The position numbers were made by a program, and so were the translations under genes. A DNA stretch of 64,000 bases from CAVYHX01 sp963768415. Its GTDB lineage: Bacteria; Pseudomonadota; Gammaproteobacteria; UBA9214. This document shows, piece after piece, positions 1 through 9,595 of this stretch. Under the pieces are notes generated by a model that searched no databases, was not told the origin of the DNA, and worked only from the letters and a program-made list of their open reading frames with translations. Within the stretch, counting starts at the first letter, position 1. Every line of letters starts with the position of its first letter. The DNA lies in contig CAVYHX010000014.1 in assembly GCA_963768415.1 (NCBI GenBank), forward strand, positions 1-64,000, in the 5' to 3' direction.

Positions 1-213
1 GATGCTGCACTTCCGACTTGGGTCGTTTCCGGTCATCCGACCAAATTACTCAGGTATTTCCCCAGGAACTTCCGATTCCGGCCAATACACGACCTTTAGC
101 ACAATGAAAAACAGCGATCCGAAGGCCGCCGCTTTTTGAATGTTGTACTGGTTAAGCTGCTTTCGTATGCCTCGCTATTCTCAATAACCCCATAAGTCTC
201 TAGCCAGGTATTT

Positions 214-3150
214 CTAAAATAGTCCGCAGCACGATGGCCCGGGTGGCTTGCGATGAAGACCCTTGTAGATGTTAAGGTCCAGGGTATTGTTCACACCGTC
301 GCCGTTAAAGTCCGCATTTACATTGTAGTCTGCATCTCCCACGATAGTGCGGTGGGTCAGCTTGTACATGTTCAGATCCAGAGTGTTGGTGCTGCCGTCG
401 TCGTTCAGATCCCCATCGCACAGGTTGCCGTATCCGTCGCCGTCAGTGTCTCTTTGTTCGGCGTTCGACAAACCAATGCAGTTATCTAAATTATCGGGAA
501 TACCATCCCCATCTCTATCAATCTCATCTACAACGATAACTTCCACCTGGGTAGTTACGTCACTATTGGCGATTTCTAAAGTTGTATCACCTCGGGTACG
601 CGCAGTAATAAGCCCTTCTGAATCAACCTCTGCAATAGACGTGTCCAGAATGTTGTAGGTAGTACCTAGGGAGGATGCACTCACATCACGCTCAATACCG
701 TCATCAAAACTACCGATTACTTGAACAGGACGTTCTAATACGAAATCAAATAACCGATGAGGATTTGTCTTTGAGCGCAGACTAAGAAGCGCCGCAGTCG
801 TCTCAATATTTATCACAATGGGCTGCGATTCAGCCAATACACCATTTTCATCAAGTGCATATGCTGTAACAAAAAAAGAACCTAGCGCGTTTTCTGATAT
901 ATTAAAATTCAGGTCAAAGGGCGGCGTCAGATCTACTGCAGACTCAACCTCTGACAGCACTAACACGCGCGTTGGATTGTAGCCATTAATGCCTTGGACT
1001 GTGAATGTGAGCGTATCACCGGGTGTTGCAGTGGCACCATCAGACGGCGTTGTTATTACAATGTCAGTCACGACTGAATCAACTGTTGTTAGAGCAGTAA
1101 CTGCTGCGTAATTTGATTGCGCCATAACTGAGTTGGCTTGTAATGGAGGCGCTTCTGGAAACCAGGCATCAAATTTAGGAGAAGGGGGTTGATTTAAACG
1201 AGTATTAAGAAGATTAATAAACTCCTGACTTACCCGTTCTTCTTTTGTTACTGTGAAATGCACACCGTAGTCAGTACTAGTTCCAAAATCTGTATCAAAT
1301 TCATTTTTTGCACGCCCGAGAACCCGGCCTTCCTGGCTAGTTTTTCCTACAACAAAGTCATGAAGGTCATTAAATTGCAAGTCAAGAGCAAGAAAATTAA
1401 AAGTATCATATATGCGCTCAAACGCCTCCACGTAGGGATTTCGAAAAATAAGTGACAGTCCATCAAAAAACTGCTCGCCAGCATCGGCGATTGTTGAGCC
1501 TCCAATGCTGTAAATTGAATGGGCTGGTACCACGGAGCGTCGCATTAAAACAATTTCAGGACTATCGGTGCGCAAATCCCTTACAGCACCACCTCCTAAA
1601 AAGCCAGGCGATAGGGGTGTTACTGAAAGGAGTGACCCTGCGATAGTGGGGGTGTTATCAAGATTAACCAGTAGATTCGCCATGGGCGAACCCAAATGTG
1701 GCGTGTTAAGACTAATCAGCTTATGTACATCTCCAGCGAAAAGATTATCCGGTCGCTTATATACAGCATCCCAAGTCTCAGAGATATACATGCGCGTCAA
1801 CAAGCCGCCCATACTATGCCCGATCACATCTACTTTCGTTGCCGCTATCTGATTATTTTTCCTTGCTACACGCAACGCAGAATCTACACCTATCCTTGGC
1901 CATACTAAATTACCACGGAAATAGTTTGCATTATTAACTTTATAATCCTGTTGCCAAACAATAAACCTATTGTCAGTTTCTAGTCCCCAATCCCATGTTT
2001 CAGCATCAGACCACAGTCCATGCAAAAGCATTACAGGGGGACGATGTAGTTCGATTAATATTTCGTCAGTGACAGAGGTCGTATTGCTACCAAATGGTGT
2101 AAACTCGGCAGTTAGTTTTATCAAGCGTTTATCTAAAGAGTCGTCAGCGCTAGATCGAGTAAAATCAATAGGTGCCGTCAGAACTGCAAACGCCATATGA
2201 CGCCCGTCTGAAAGTGGCTCGGTTACAATATCCGGCAAGGTTGTTTGAGGAGATAGGATATAGCCAAATCCTGCATCAGTTGAACATGATTGTGTTACCC
2301 AAGGTGGGACGCAGGGATCTTCAACCTCACTTAAATGCCCTACGTCTTGCGTATTATTGCTATCAATATTATCGGCGATGCTGAATGTAACGTTCCCGTC
2401 TCCTGGAACTTCCCAACGTAGCAATAATGGAGTGACTCCGTCAGCAGCCAGTCCATTAACAATACGCGCCTGATCAGAGGCCAAGTCCTCATAGAAACCC
2501 GTATTAGTAAAATCGCCAAATAATGGAGACGCCGGCTTTATTAAATCCGGATTTGGATCAATAACTTCAAGTGTTGATGGTGGTGGCGGTGGAGGTTCGA
2601 CATCGCCATCGTGCACATACCACCCTGCCAGTGGGATGAAATGCTTAAACTGTTGCTGCGGGGTGCCGGTGCCGAGGCTGAGCGCCCACACAGCGTCCGC
2701 ATTTACCTCGGTACTGGTCCAAAATAGGGGTGTCTGGGGCCAGGCTTGGCCTTGGAGGTTCGTAAACGGGTCTGGTGTCCCGGGCGTGATACCACCGAAA
2801 CGTGTTGCGCCTGCACCATAATGCTGGAAATGGCCGAATTCGTTGTCCTTACAAGCCGCCTGGGTGGTTGCCACCAGTCCACAACTAACTATGAGGCCAT
2901 CATTATTGACGTCTAAGTTGGGTAACCGCCAGCCTGTAACTCCGCCGAGCGTCAGAGCAGCTGCCATATCAACGTGGTTTTGCCAGTAATGGAAAGGATT
3001 AATATTGGCATCCGTCGTCCAGGTGATGCCCAGTTGGTCATCGTAATAGGCAAGTCCGCCCAAGCGCGGCAAGAACGCTGCACTGACTGACACAGTTACA
3101 AAGGTAAATAGAACTGCGCACATCGCTCCAAGTGCACGTGTCTTCCACAT
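214..3150 (-). CDS. Secreted multidomain alpha/beta-hydrolase (lipase-like) with DUF1566-like N-terminus and dockerin-like C-terminus
   Basis: Encodes 978 residues. A signal peptide (about residues 1-24) is followed by a DUF1566/Lcl-like region (about 30-180, with the WRLPN and FWTST motifs typical of that family), a proline run near 187, and a lipase-type alpha/beta-hydrolase domain. The hydrolase shows LLHG at the oxyanion region, nucleophile Ser446 in GHSMGG, and plausible acid Asp598 (HDFVV) and His631 (VHFTV). Residues 878-912 resemble a thrombospondin type 3 calcium repeat, and 913-978 contain two dockerin-like Asn/Asp-rich calcium loops, each followed by TLDLN, ending in KPPGPSCCGLF. 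I infer an exported or surface esterase/lipase; the substrate cannot be told. The hydrolase core is visibly AT-richer than the two ends of the gene, suggesting a mosaic origin. Confidence 0.75.
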   Translation of the reverse strand: MWKTRALGAMCAVLFTFVTVSVSAAFLPRLGGLAYYDDQLGITWTTDANINPFHYWQNHVDMAAALTLGGVTGWRLPNLDVNNDGLIVSCGLVATTQAACKDNEFGHFQHYGAGATRFGGITPGTPDPFTNLQGQAWPQTPLFWTSTEVNADAVWALSLGTGTPQQQFKHFIPLAGWYVHDGDVEPPPPPPSTLEVIDPNPDLIKPASPLFGDFTNTGFYEDLASDQARIVNGLAADGVTPLLLRWEVPGDGNVTFSIADNIDSNNTQDVGHLSEVEDPCVPPWVTQSCSTDAGFGYILSPQTTLPDIVTEPLSDGRHMAFAVLTAPIDFTRSSADDSLDKRLIKLTAEFTPFGSNTTSVTDEILIELHRPPVMLLHGLWSDAETWDWGLETDNRFIVWQQDYKVNNANYFRGNLVWPRIGVDSALRVARKNNQIAATKVDVIGHSMGGLLTRMYISETWDAVYKRPDNLFAGDVHKLISLNTPHLGSPMANLLVNLDNTPTIAGSLLSVTPLSPGFLGGGAVRDLRTDSPEIVLMRRSVVPAHSIYSIGGSTIADAGEQFFDGLSLIFRNPYVEAFERIYDTFNFLALDLQFNDLHDFVVGKTSQEGRVLGRAKNEFDTDFGTSTDYGVHFTVTKEERVSQEFINLLNTRLNQPPSPKFDAWFPEAPPLQANSVMAQSNYAAVTALTTVDSVVTDIVITTPSDGATATPGDTLTFTVQGINGYNPTRVLVLSEVESAVDLTPPFDLNFNISENALGSFFVTAYALDENGVLAESQPIVINIETTAALLSLRSKTNPHRLFDFVLERPVQVIGSFDDGIERDVSASSLGTTYNILDTSIAEVDSEGLITARTRGDTTLEIANSDVTTQVEVIVVDEIDRDGDGIPDNLDNCIGLSNAEQRDTDGDGYGNLCDGDLNDDGSTNTLDLNMYKLTHRTIVGDADYNVNADFNGDGVNNTLDLNIYKGLHRKPPGPSCCGLF

Positions 3151-3487
3151 AATGATATCTCCACAAATCTATTATTGTTTCTTTCAACATATTATTATTT
3201 TGCTTGATATCCCAAGACTACACCAGCAGGTATGGATCACCAAACATTAATAAGTACGGGAAACTACTTACTCAGCACTGATTGAACCAAGTGCCGTGAA
3301 GGTCTTAAAAGGGTCGGTTCCTGTCCTTAAGGAATATATTATTTAGAATCAGTCTTCGGCCACGTAGTATGTAATTTGCTGCCTTATTGAGCATTATTCT
3401 GGCGGGCGATAAAACTGCTTGCCAAGCTCAACCGCCATCATGCCGGAGTTTAATCCGGCATCATCTCAGCAGCTCATCGAATAATCC
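3151..3487. other. Intergenic stretch, no gene seen
   Basis: This 337-base gap lies between two minus-strand genes and is AT-rich near 3170-3210. The only structure I can support is a hairpin at 3440-3461 with 8-bp arms (ATGCCGGA / TCCGGCAT). It sits just downstream of the SGNH hydrolase stop and could be its transcription end, although no T-run follows it. The rest presumably holds the promoter of the lipase-like gene; I could not pick out convincing boxes. Confidence 0.4.
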
Positions 3488-4498
3488 TCACTCTCGCTGT
3501 TCCTGTTGCGTAGCTTGCAGATAATCGTACAAGCGTCCGGCAATCTTTTGATGACCTGCAGGAGTCGGGTGATTATCGAGTTTATAGTGGTCCGTCCAGT
3601 CAAGATTGGCGTCCACGAAATATACATTGGTAAACCTGGCATCCCTTCCAAGCGGGTAGTTCCGGTATTTCTGACCATAGGAATTACTGTAAAACACAAT
3701 GACACGCTTGCCGCGCAATACGTTGTAATGTTTGCTGATGGTGGAAATAAAGGGGCCGTAGTGACGCTTGAAGTTTTTGCGCCGCAGCTTGTCGGCCAGA
3801 GACTTGAACGGGGCCCCGAGAGTGAGCCAGTAGCCTTGTGCAATGACCTTCAGTCTGCTGGTTTCGGGGAAGTCATTCGACTGGAACTGGCCGGTGATTT
3901 TCTCGTAGAGTTGCTTATGTGAAGACGAATCGAAGTTGAGATTCTCGCTGTAATCATTGTTGCAGTACTGAATAATGACGGTATCGACTTTCTCCAGAAT
4001 ACCGGATTTTTCCAGTCTGATTAATTCTCTTTCCGTGCCATAACTTGCCACACCAAGATTGTATACGGGGCGTCCAGTCAGCTTTTGCAGCTGGGCCGAA
4101 AAGGTCTCATCATCGTTTACGCCCCAGCCCATTGCATGCGAGTCACCAATTACCGCGATACCGGTTCCCCGTGGTTTGCTACCCGTACTTCTTCCTTCAT
4201 CAGTAAAGCTCAGGGTGGTCCTGAATTCGATATCGTTATACTCGCATGAGCCATGCGACGGTTTGTAAATCAGGTCAGGATCATATGTGATGCAATCGGG
4301 CCGCAGCCAGCTGGCGGCCTTATTGCTCATTCCGTGCCGATAAAGGGATTTTTGCGCGGCAGCAATCCAGGGGGCGTCGATCAATGTCCCTTTTTGCAAC
4401 GCTAGCAGGCTGGCAAAATAGACGACTGCACCAAGCGTGCAATAAAAGATGAGGACCAGCAAGGACCAGCCAAAGAGTCTGGATTTGTCAGTCAACAT
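3488..4498 (-). CDS. Membrane-anchored SGNH/GDSL-type hydrolase
   Basis: Encodes 336 residues. An N-terminal membrane segment (about residues 10-34) suggests anchoring to the inner membrane with the catalytic part outside the cytoplasm. The SGNH fold is indicated by block I, GDSHAMGWG, with nucleophile Ser120, and by the C-terminal D-x-H-P motif (Asp308, His310) in DNHPTPAGH. An Asn-containing QYCNNDY segment around residue 180 fits block III. Such proteins are esterases or acyl-transfer enzymes acting on carbohydrate, lipid or cell-wall substrates; the substrate is not identifiable here. It stands alone on the minus strand, with the 83-bp tandem repeats just upstream of its start. Confidence 0.75.
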   Translation of the reverse strand: MLTDKSRLFGWSLLVLIFYCTLGAVVYFASLLALQKGTLIDAPWIAAAQKSLYRHGMSNKAASWLRPDCITYDPDLIYKPSHGSCEYNDIEFRTTLSFTDEGRSTGSKPRGTGIAVIGDSHAMGWGVNDDETFSAQLQKLTGRPVYNLGVASYGTERELIRLEKSGILEKVDTVIIQYCNNDYSENLNFDSSSHKQLYEKITGQFQSNDFPETSRLKVIAQGYWLTLGAPFKSLADKLRRKNFKRHYGPFISTISKHYNVLRGKRVIVFYSNSYGQKYRNYPLGRDARFTNVYFVDANLDWTDHYKLDNHPTPAGHQKIAGRLYDYLQATQQEQRE

Positions 4499-4520
4499 GG
4501 TTCCGCTGCCTGGTTTATTT

Positions 4521-4768
4521 CTGTCAGCTGCGCAGGGCGATAATAGCTATACGACGCAGTCGCCATGCGGCGCAATACGCTGCGCTATTGCGCCCTACGC
4601 GCCCTGTCAGCTGCGCAGGGCGATAATAGCTATACGACGCAGTCGCCGTGCGGCGCAATACGCTGCGCTATTGCGCCCTACGCGCCCTGTCAGCTGCGCA
4701 GGGCGATAATAGCTATACGACGCAGTCGCCGTGCGGCGCAATACGCTGCGCTATTGCGCCCTACGCGC
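4521..4768. repeat. Three tandem copies of an 83-bp repeat
   Basis: Units begin at 4521, 4604 and 4687, exactly 83 bases apart, and are nearly identical (one A/G difference seen between copy 1 and copies 2-3). Each unit contains an inverted repeat with 9-bp arms GGCGCAATA / TATTGCGCC. This core resembles a widespread proteobacterial intergenic palindrome; that resemblance is from memory. The array ends 8 bases from the stop codon of the glycine-rich gene, so it may form part of its 3' end or terminator. Confidence 0.9.
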
Positions 4769-4775
4769 TGTCAGG

Positions 4776-5501
4776 CTACTCCTGCGGCATGGTGCCCGGG
4801 CCATAACCTGGTCCGGGTCCATAACCTGGCCGGTAACCGGTACCCGGCGCCATACCTTCACGGCTTGGGTTACCCATACCAAAGCCCGAACCGCTGCCGC
4901 TGCCCTCTCCTGGTCCATAACCATAACCGGGACCATATCCGCCACGTGGGCCGTAACCGCGCCCGTCACCGGCGCCTGGTCCGTAAGCATTCCCACGGCG
5001 GTTACCCATGCCAAAGCCCGAGCCGCTGCCACTGTCATCACCCGGTCCGTAACCACCACCGCCGTAACCCGGTCCCGGTCCGTAACCCCTGCCGCCGCGG
5101 CGGTTACCCATGCCAAAGCCCGAGCCGCTGCCGCTGTCATCACCCGGTCCGTAACCACCGCCGCCGTAACCCGGTCCCGGTCCGTAACCCCTGCCGCCGC
5201 GGCGGTTACCCATGCCATAGCCCGAGCCGCTGCCGCTGTCATCACCCGGTCCGTAACCACCACCGCCGTAACCCGGTCCCGGTCCGTAACCCCTGCCGCC
5301 ACGGCGGTTACCCATGCCGAAACCCGAGCCGCTGCCGCTGTCATCACCCGGTCCGTAACCGGGGCCGTAGCTGCCACCGCGATCCGGGGCCCTGGAACTC
5401 GAACTGCCCATGCCCATACCGGCGTCTGCCGCCGTAACGTACAGTGTTCCGCTGACAACCACTGCCGTCAGAATTCCATATAGTTTGCTGATTTTTTTCA
5501 C
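4776..5501 (-). CDS. Exported glycine/tyrosine-rich repeat protein
   Basis: Encodes 241 residues. A signal peptide (about 1-27, ending AADA-G) precedes a mature part made almost only of Gly, Tyr, Pro, Ser, Asp, Arg and Met. The body consists of about four copies of a 34-residue unit containing GYGPGDDSGSGSG, FGMGNRRGGRG and YGPGPGYGGG, followed by degenerate copies. The DNA repeats with a 102-bp period. No catalytic motif is visible, so a structural or surface role is likely. Low-complexity Gly/Tyr-rich exported proteins include the sulfur globule envelope proteins of purple sulfur bacteria; this is only a compositional likeness. Long open frames on the opposite strand are shadows of the repeat. 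Confidence 0.7.
   Translation of the reverse strand: MKKISKLYGILTAVVVSGTLYVTAADAGMGMGSSSSRAPDRGGSYGPGYGPGDDSGSGSGFGMGNRRGGRGYGPGPGYGGGGYGPGDDSGSGSGYGMGNRRGGRGYGPGPGYGGGGYGPGDDSGSGSGFGMGNRRGGRGYGPGPGYGGGGYGPGDDSGSGSGFGMGNRRGNAYGPGAGDGRGYGPRGGYGPGYGYGPGEGSGSGSGFGMGNPSREGMAPGTGYRPGYGPGPGYGPGTMPQE
4999..5406 (-). repeat. 102-bp coding tandem repeats in the glycine-rich gene
   Basis: The landmark GTTACCCATGCC recurs at about 5001, 5103, 5205 and 5307, an exact 102-base spacing, encoding 34-residue units. The units are nearly identical at the DNA level, so copy number probably varies between strains by slippage or recombination while the frame is kept. Confidence 0.85.
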
Positions 5502-5530
5502 TGTCTAATATCCTCTCGTTGAACAGGAGC

Positions 5531-5602
5531 AGGGGTCAGAACCCTTTTTTCCATTTAGCATTGCAGCATCGAGCGATGCCCAATAAAAGGGTTCTGACCC
5601 CT
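5531..5602. repeat. 18-bp perfect inverted repeat with nested hairpin
   Basis: Arms AGGGGTCAGAACCCTTTT (5531-5548) and its exact reverse complement (5585-5602) enclose 36 bases. Those contain a second perfect hairpin (GCATCG-AG-CGATGC). The motif resembles REP-like elements linked to IS200/TnpA-REP transposases, but no transposase is in the window. It lies between the glycine-rich gene and the pnp terminator. Confidence 0.8.
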
Positions 5603-5630
5603 CGCTATCCTCTTGTGATTCCCGGACAGG

Positions 5631-5660
5631 ATAATAAAAAAAGGGGCCTTCCAGCCCCTT
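5631..5660 (-). terminator. Rho-independent terminator of the rimP-pnp operon
   Basis: On the minus strand, 25 bases after the pnp stop, a 7-bp stem (AAGGGGC / GCCCCTT) with a 6-base loop is followed by a T-rich tail. This is the end of the fMet-rimP-nusA-infB-rbfA-truB-rpsO-pnp transcription unit. Confidence 0.85.
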
Positions 5661-5685
5661 TCAATACTTGCATCCAATTTATCTG

Positions 5686-7776
5686 TCAGTCCTGCCCTAC
5701 CGCTTTCATGCTGAGCCGGATGCGTCCCTGTTTGTCGACTTCGAGGACCTTGACCTTCACCTGGTCACCTTCGGTAAGTTTGTCGCTGACATTCTGCACA
5801 CGCTCTTCACAAATCTGCGAAATATGCACCAGGCCATCCTTGCCCGGCAGGATGGTAACAAACGCACCGAAATCCATCAGCTTGGCAACCTTGCCATCAT
5901 AAATGGTTCCCACTTCAACATCGGCGGTAATTTGCTCGACACGGCGGCGCGCCTCGGCACCGGCATCAAAATCGACCGAGGCAATCTTGATATTGCCGGC
6001 ATCATCGATATCGATACTTGCACCGGTCTCTTCAGTAATGGACCGAATGGTAGCACCGCCCTTGCCGATCACGTCACGGATCTTGTCCGGATGGATCTTC
6101 ATGGTGATATAGCGTGGTGCATACCTGGAAACATCTGCGCGCGGCTCGTTTATTGCCTTGGCCATCTCGCCCAGTATATGCAAGCGTCCTGCATTGGCCT
6201 GTGCCAGCGCCTTCTCCATAATTTCGCGGGTGATACCCTGTATCTTGATGTCCATTTGCAGCGCCGTCACGCCACGGGTTGTACCGGCGACCTTGAAATC
6301 CATGTCGCCCAGGTGATCCTCGTCTCCCAGGATGTCGGTCAGGACCGCATACCCATTGTCTTCCTTGATAAGGCCCATGGCCACGCCGGCAACCGGCGCG
6401 CTGATCGGCACACCGGCGTCCATCATGGACAGACTGCTGCCGCAGACACTCGCCATCGAGCTGGAGCCGTTGGATTCGGTAATTTCGGAAACCACGCGGA
6501 TGGTATAGGGAAAGCTCTCTTTATCCGGCATGACAGCACTGACACCGCGCTTGGCCAGTTTGCCATGGCCCACCTCGCGCCGCTTGGTCCCGCCCACACG
6601 GCCGGTCTCGCCGACACAATAGGGGGGGAAATTGTAATGCAGCATGAACTGTTCCTTGCTCATGCCGGACAAGGCATCGATCATTGCTGCATCACGTTCG
6701 GTACCCAGGGTCGTCACCACCAGTGCCTGGGTTTCACCACGCGTGAACAGGGCAGAGCCGTGTGCACGCGGCAGCACACCCATGCGAATCGTGATCGGGC
6801 GTACGGTGGCGGTATCGCGCCCGTCAATGCGTGCTTCACCGGCAATGATGCGTCCGCGGACAATCTTCTTCTCCAGTTTGCCGATCGCACCCTTGACTGC
6901 ATCAGTAGTAAATCCGTCTTCGGCATCATCACTCGCCAGCTTGTCGACGATTTCCTCACGCACCTTGCTCAGCAAGGTATAGCGGTCCTGCTTGTCGGCG
7001 ATCTTGTAGGCGGCCTCGATTGCCTTGGCGCCTTCCTTCGCAACGGCATCGATCAGGGCGGTATTTTCTGCCGGGGGACTCCACTCCAGCGCCGGGGTAT
7101 TCACCTCGGCAGCCAGCTCCTTTATGGCATTTATCACCACCTGCTGCTGTTCGTGACCGAACATCACCGAGCCCAGCATCACCTCTTCGGACAATTCCTT
7201 CACTTCGGACTCAACCATCAGCACGGCGTCCGCGGTGCCGGCGACAACCAGGTCGAGCTGTGATTCTGTCATCTGTTCGGTTGTCGGATTGAGTACATAG
7301 TCACCGTTTATGTAGCCGACGCGGGCGGCCCCGACAGGTCCGCTGAAGGGCAGGCCCGAAATCGACATCGCGGCCGAGGCGCCGATCAGGGCGGGAATAT
7401 CCGGATTGATCTGCGGATCGTAGGATACGACCGTGAGAATCACCTGCACCTCATTGGTAAAACCCTTGGGGAACAGCGGCCGCAATGGCCGATCGACCAG
7501 CCGGCACAACAGTGTCTCGGCTTCGCTCGGACGTCCCTCGCGACGGAAAAAATTACCGGGGATCTGTCCGGCCGCATAGCCCTTTTCCTGGTAATCGACA
7601 GTCATCGGAAAGAAATCCCTGCCGACCGCGGCGTGTTTGTCACCGACGACACTGGCAAGCACCATGGTGTCGCCCATGCTGACCATGACTGCGCCACTGG
7701 CCTGTCGGGCAATTTCACCGGTTTCGAGTGTGACCGTCTGGTCACCGTACTGGAAGGATTTCTTGATTGCACTCAC
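5686..7776 (-). CDS. pnp: Polynucleotide phosphorylase
   Basis: Encodes 696 residues, the normal length. It is a phosphate-dependent 3'-5' exoribonuclease, which can also polymerise, and a degradosome component. The sequence shows two RNase PH-like domains (about 1-230 and 310-540) joined by a helical domain. A KH domain (IGKGG in [15 protein letters not shown], about 560-590) and a C-terminal S1 domain ([19 protein letters not shown], about 620-690) follow. [20 protein letters not shown] and the SASVCGS-type segment are hallmark stretches. It is the last gene of the operon, 64 bases after rpsO, the same order as in E. coli where this junction is a processing and autoregulation site. Confidence 0.98.
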   Translation of the reverse strand: MSAIKKSFQYGDQTVTLETGEIARQASGAVMVSMGDTMVLASVVGDKHAAVGRDFFPMTVDYQEKGYAAGQIPGNFFRREGRPSEAETLLCRLVDRPLRPLFPKGFTNEVQVILTVVSYDPQINPDIPALIGASAAMSISGLPFSGPVGAARVGYINGDYVLNPTTEQMTESQLDLVVAGTADAVLMVESEVKELSEEVMLGSVMFGHEQQQVVINAIKELAAEVNTPALEWSPPAENTALIDAVAKEGAKAIEAAYKIADKQDRYTLLSKVREEIVDKLASDDAEDGFTTDAVKGAIGKLEKKIVRGRIIAGEARIDGRDTATVRPITIRMGVLPRAHGSALFTRGETQALVVTTLGTERDAAMIDALSGMSKEQFMLHYNFPPYCVGETGRVGGTKRREVGHGKLAKRGVSAVMPDKESFPYTIRVVSEITESNGSSSMASVCGSSLSMMDAGVPISAPVAGVAMGLIKEDNGYAVLTDILGDEDHLGDMDFKVAGTTRGVTALQMDIKIQGITREIMEKALAQANAGRLHILGEMAKAINEPRADVSRYAPRYITMKIHPDKIRDVIGKGGATIRSITEETGASIDIDDAGNIKIASVDFDAGAEARRRVEQITADVEVGTIYDGKVAKLMDFGAFVTILPGKDGLVHISQICEERVQNVSDKLTEGDQVKVKVLEVDKQGRIRLSMKAVGQD

Positions 7777-7840
7777 GGGCGTGTGTCCTTAGTCTGGATA
7801 TAGGGTTGCTGGTTAGCGGCAGGCGGGAAAGTACAACGGT

Positions 7841-8110
7841 TTAGCGGCGCAGACCGAGACTGCCAATCAGATCCTGGTAGCGTTTGTTGTCCTTGCCTTT
7901 CAGGTAGTCCAGCAGTTTGCGGCGGCGGTTCACCATGCGCAGCAGACCCTGACGGGAATGATGATCGCTTTTGTGTTTGGCAAAATGATCGGTCAAATGC
8001 GTGATATTGGCTGTCAGCAAGGCAACCTGCACTTCGGGCGAACCGGTATCGGCGGCACCACGCTGGTGCTCCTTGACGATCGATCCTTTTTGTTCAGCAC
8101 TTAAGGCCAT
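7841..8110 (-). CDS. rpsO: 30S ribosomal protein S15
   Basis: Encodes 89 residues, the canonical length. It binds 16S rRNA and helps assemble the central domain of the small subunit. The sequence carries the family signature from [12 protein letters not shown] through [21 protein letters not shown] and ends with the usual basic tail. It lies between truB and pnp, as in most proteobacteria. The start is the only sensible ATG for the family. Confidence 0.98.
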   Translation of the reverse strand: MALSAEQKGSIVKEHQRGAADTGSPEVQVALLTANITHLTDHFAKHKSDHHSRQGLLRMVNRRRKLLDYLKGKDNKRYQDLIGSLGLRR

Positions 8111-8199
8111 CTAAAAACTCCTGAAACTACATCAAAATCTTGTGGGCCCGGTATTCTAACCGGGTCCGGAGACCGCCACAAGTCACCCTGCGAGGGATA

Positions 8200-9114
8200 T
8201 CAACCGACATTCATCATCCGCCGGGGCGCCACCCGTCCATCATCGAGAATCTCCCCCATCCCCAGGAGTTTATCGCCCTCGTAGAGGCGTACCCAGCCGG
8301 CCGTGGGCGCGTGCTGGACCAGGACCGGCTGCCCCTGGCGCAGGTAAAAGGCCGCATCACCACTGAGATGCATGTCCGGCCACTGCTGCAGCCCGCTCTC
8401 CACCGGTAACAGGCGCTCATCCAGCGCTGCCAGCCCGGATGCAGCAAGTGCCTCCAGTTCCTCCATGCGGACCATCCCGGAGTCGGTGAAGGGGCCCACG
8501 CCCAGCCGGCGCAGGTCGGTGACATGCGCCCCGCAGCCGAGCAGTTCGCCGATATCCTCCACCAGGGTGCGCACATAGGTCCCCTTGGAACAGTGCACAC
8601 GGAGCTCGACCCGCGGGGACTCGAAATCCAGCAAGTCCATTGCGTGTATCGTGATTTGCCTGGGTTCCCGCTCCACCTCCACTCCGGCGCGCGCGAGCCG
8701 GTAGAGGCGTTCCCCCTTGTGCTTCACCGCCGAATACATGGGCGGTATCTGTTCGATCTCACCCAGGAAACCGGTGATGATCCTGGCGAGTTTCTTCCCG
8801 GTCACACCTTTAACCGGACGCTGCTCGACGACTTCGCCCTCGGCATCACCGGTAGTGGTCCGCTCACCCAGCTTGCAGGCAACCCAGTAATCCTTGTCCG
8901 CATCCAGCAGGAACCCGGAGATCTTGGTCGCCTCGCCAAAGCAGATCGGCAACAAGCCCGTGGCCAGCGGATCGAGACTGCCGGTATGCCCGGCCTTGCG
9001 TGCCTGGTAGAGCTTCTTGACCATTTGCAGCGCGGCATTGGATGTCAACCCGGCTGGCTTGTCCAGCAACAGGATACCGTTCACCTGACGCGCATTACTT
9101 CGACGTTGACGCAT
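8200..9114 (-). CDS. truB: tRNA pseudouridine(55) synthase TruB
   Basis: Encodes 304 residues. It converts U55 of the T-loop of elongator tRNAs to pseudouridine. The N-terminal GILLLDKPAGLTSN and the catalytic-Asp block HTGSLDPLATGLLP (about residues 42-55) are clear. CSKGTYVRTLVEDIG (about 180) is a conserved structural motif, and a PUA-like C-terminal region (RQGQPV...LLGMGEI) completes the protein. It sits 33 bases downstream of rbfA within the operon. Confidence 0.97.
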   Translation of the reverse strand: MRQRRSNARQVNGILLLDKPAGLTSNAALQMVKKLYQARKAGHTGSLDPLATGLLPICFGEATKISGFLLDADKDYWVACKLGERTTTGDAEGEVVEQRPVKGVTGKKLARIITGFLGEIEQIPPMYSAVKHKGERLYRLARAGVEVEREPRQITIHAMDLLDFESPRVELRVHCSKGTYVRTLVEDIGELLGCGAHVTDLRRLGVGPFTDSGMVRMEELEALAASGLAALDERLLPVESGLQQWPDMHLSGDAAFYLRQGQPVLVQHAPTAGWVRLYEGDKLLGMGEILDDGRVAPRRMMNVG

Positions 9115-9147
9115 AATTATTCACTCGTAGTCGTGCAGTTCCTGACA

Positions 9148-9525
9148 CTATTCACCATCTGGAGCATCATCCTCGATTGCAGCATTTGCACGATTTATCA
9201 GCGCGCCGATACGCGCGCCCTCCTCCAGGGACCGGTCCAGATAAAAGTGCAAGCGCGGGATGATCCTGATATGCAATGCCTTGCCGAGCTTGTGGCGCAG
9301 GAACCCGGCCGCACCGTTCAGCACTGCGACCGATTCCGCACCCTGTTCGGCATCACCCAGGACAGAAACATGTACTTTTGCATGAGACATATCCCGTGAA
9401 ACTTCGACCGCCGAGATACTCGTCATACCCAGACGCGGATCTTTCAGTTCGTCGCGCATCAGCTCGGCCAGCTCGCGCTGGATCTGATCGCCGACACGGC
9501 GTGTTCTCGGAAAATCCTTTGGCAT
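9148..9525 (-). CDS. rbfA: 30S ribosome-binding factor RbfA
   Basis: Encodes 125 residues. It is a KH-like late maturation factor of the 30S subunit, needed for 16S 5'-end processing and cold adaptation. The family pattern is visible as RVGDQIQRELAELMRDELKDPR near the start and as the C-terminal stretch LHIRIIPRLHFYLDRSLEEGARI. It lies between infB and truB, the classic arrangement. Confidence 0.96.
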   Translation of the reverse strand: MPKDFPRTRRVGDQIQRELAELMRDELKDPRLGMTSISAVEVSRDMSHAKVHVSVLGDAEQGAESVAVLNGAAGFLRHKLGKALHIRIIPRLHFYLDRSLEEGARIGALINRANAAIEDDAPDGE

Positions 9526-9595
9526 GGGATATCAGTTACGTGGCAGCCTGAAATAACGGTAAGTATCAGCGCCGGATCGGGTCAGTTGCCGGAAA

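Noticed and set aside
1..102. Short plus-strand open frame at the left edge
   Set aside because: 33 codons with no recognisable motif; cannot tell a gene end from chance.
4521..5406. Possible CRISPR array from regular repeats
   Set aside because: The 83-bp units have no unique spacers and the 102-bp units are coding; no cas genes are present.
4565..5483. Long plus-strand frames over the glycine-rich gene
   Set aside because: They arise from the repeat composition; only the minus strand has a signal peptide and a sensible start.
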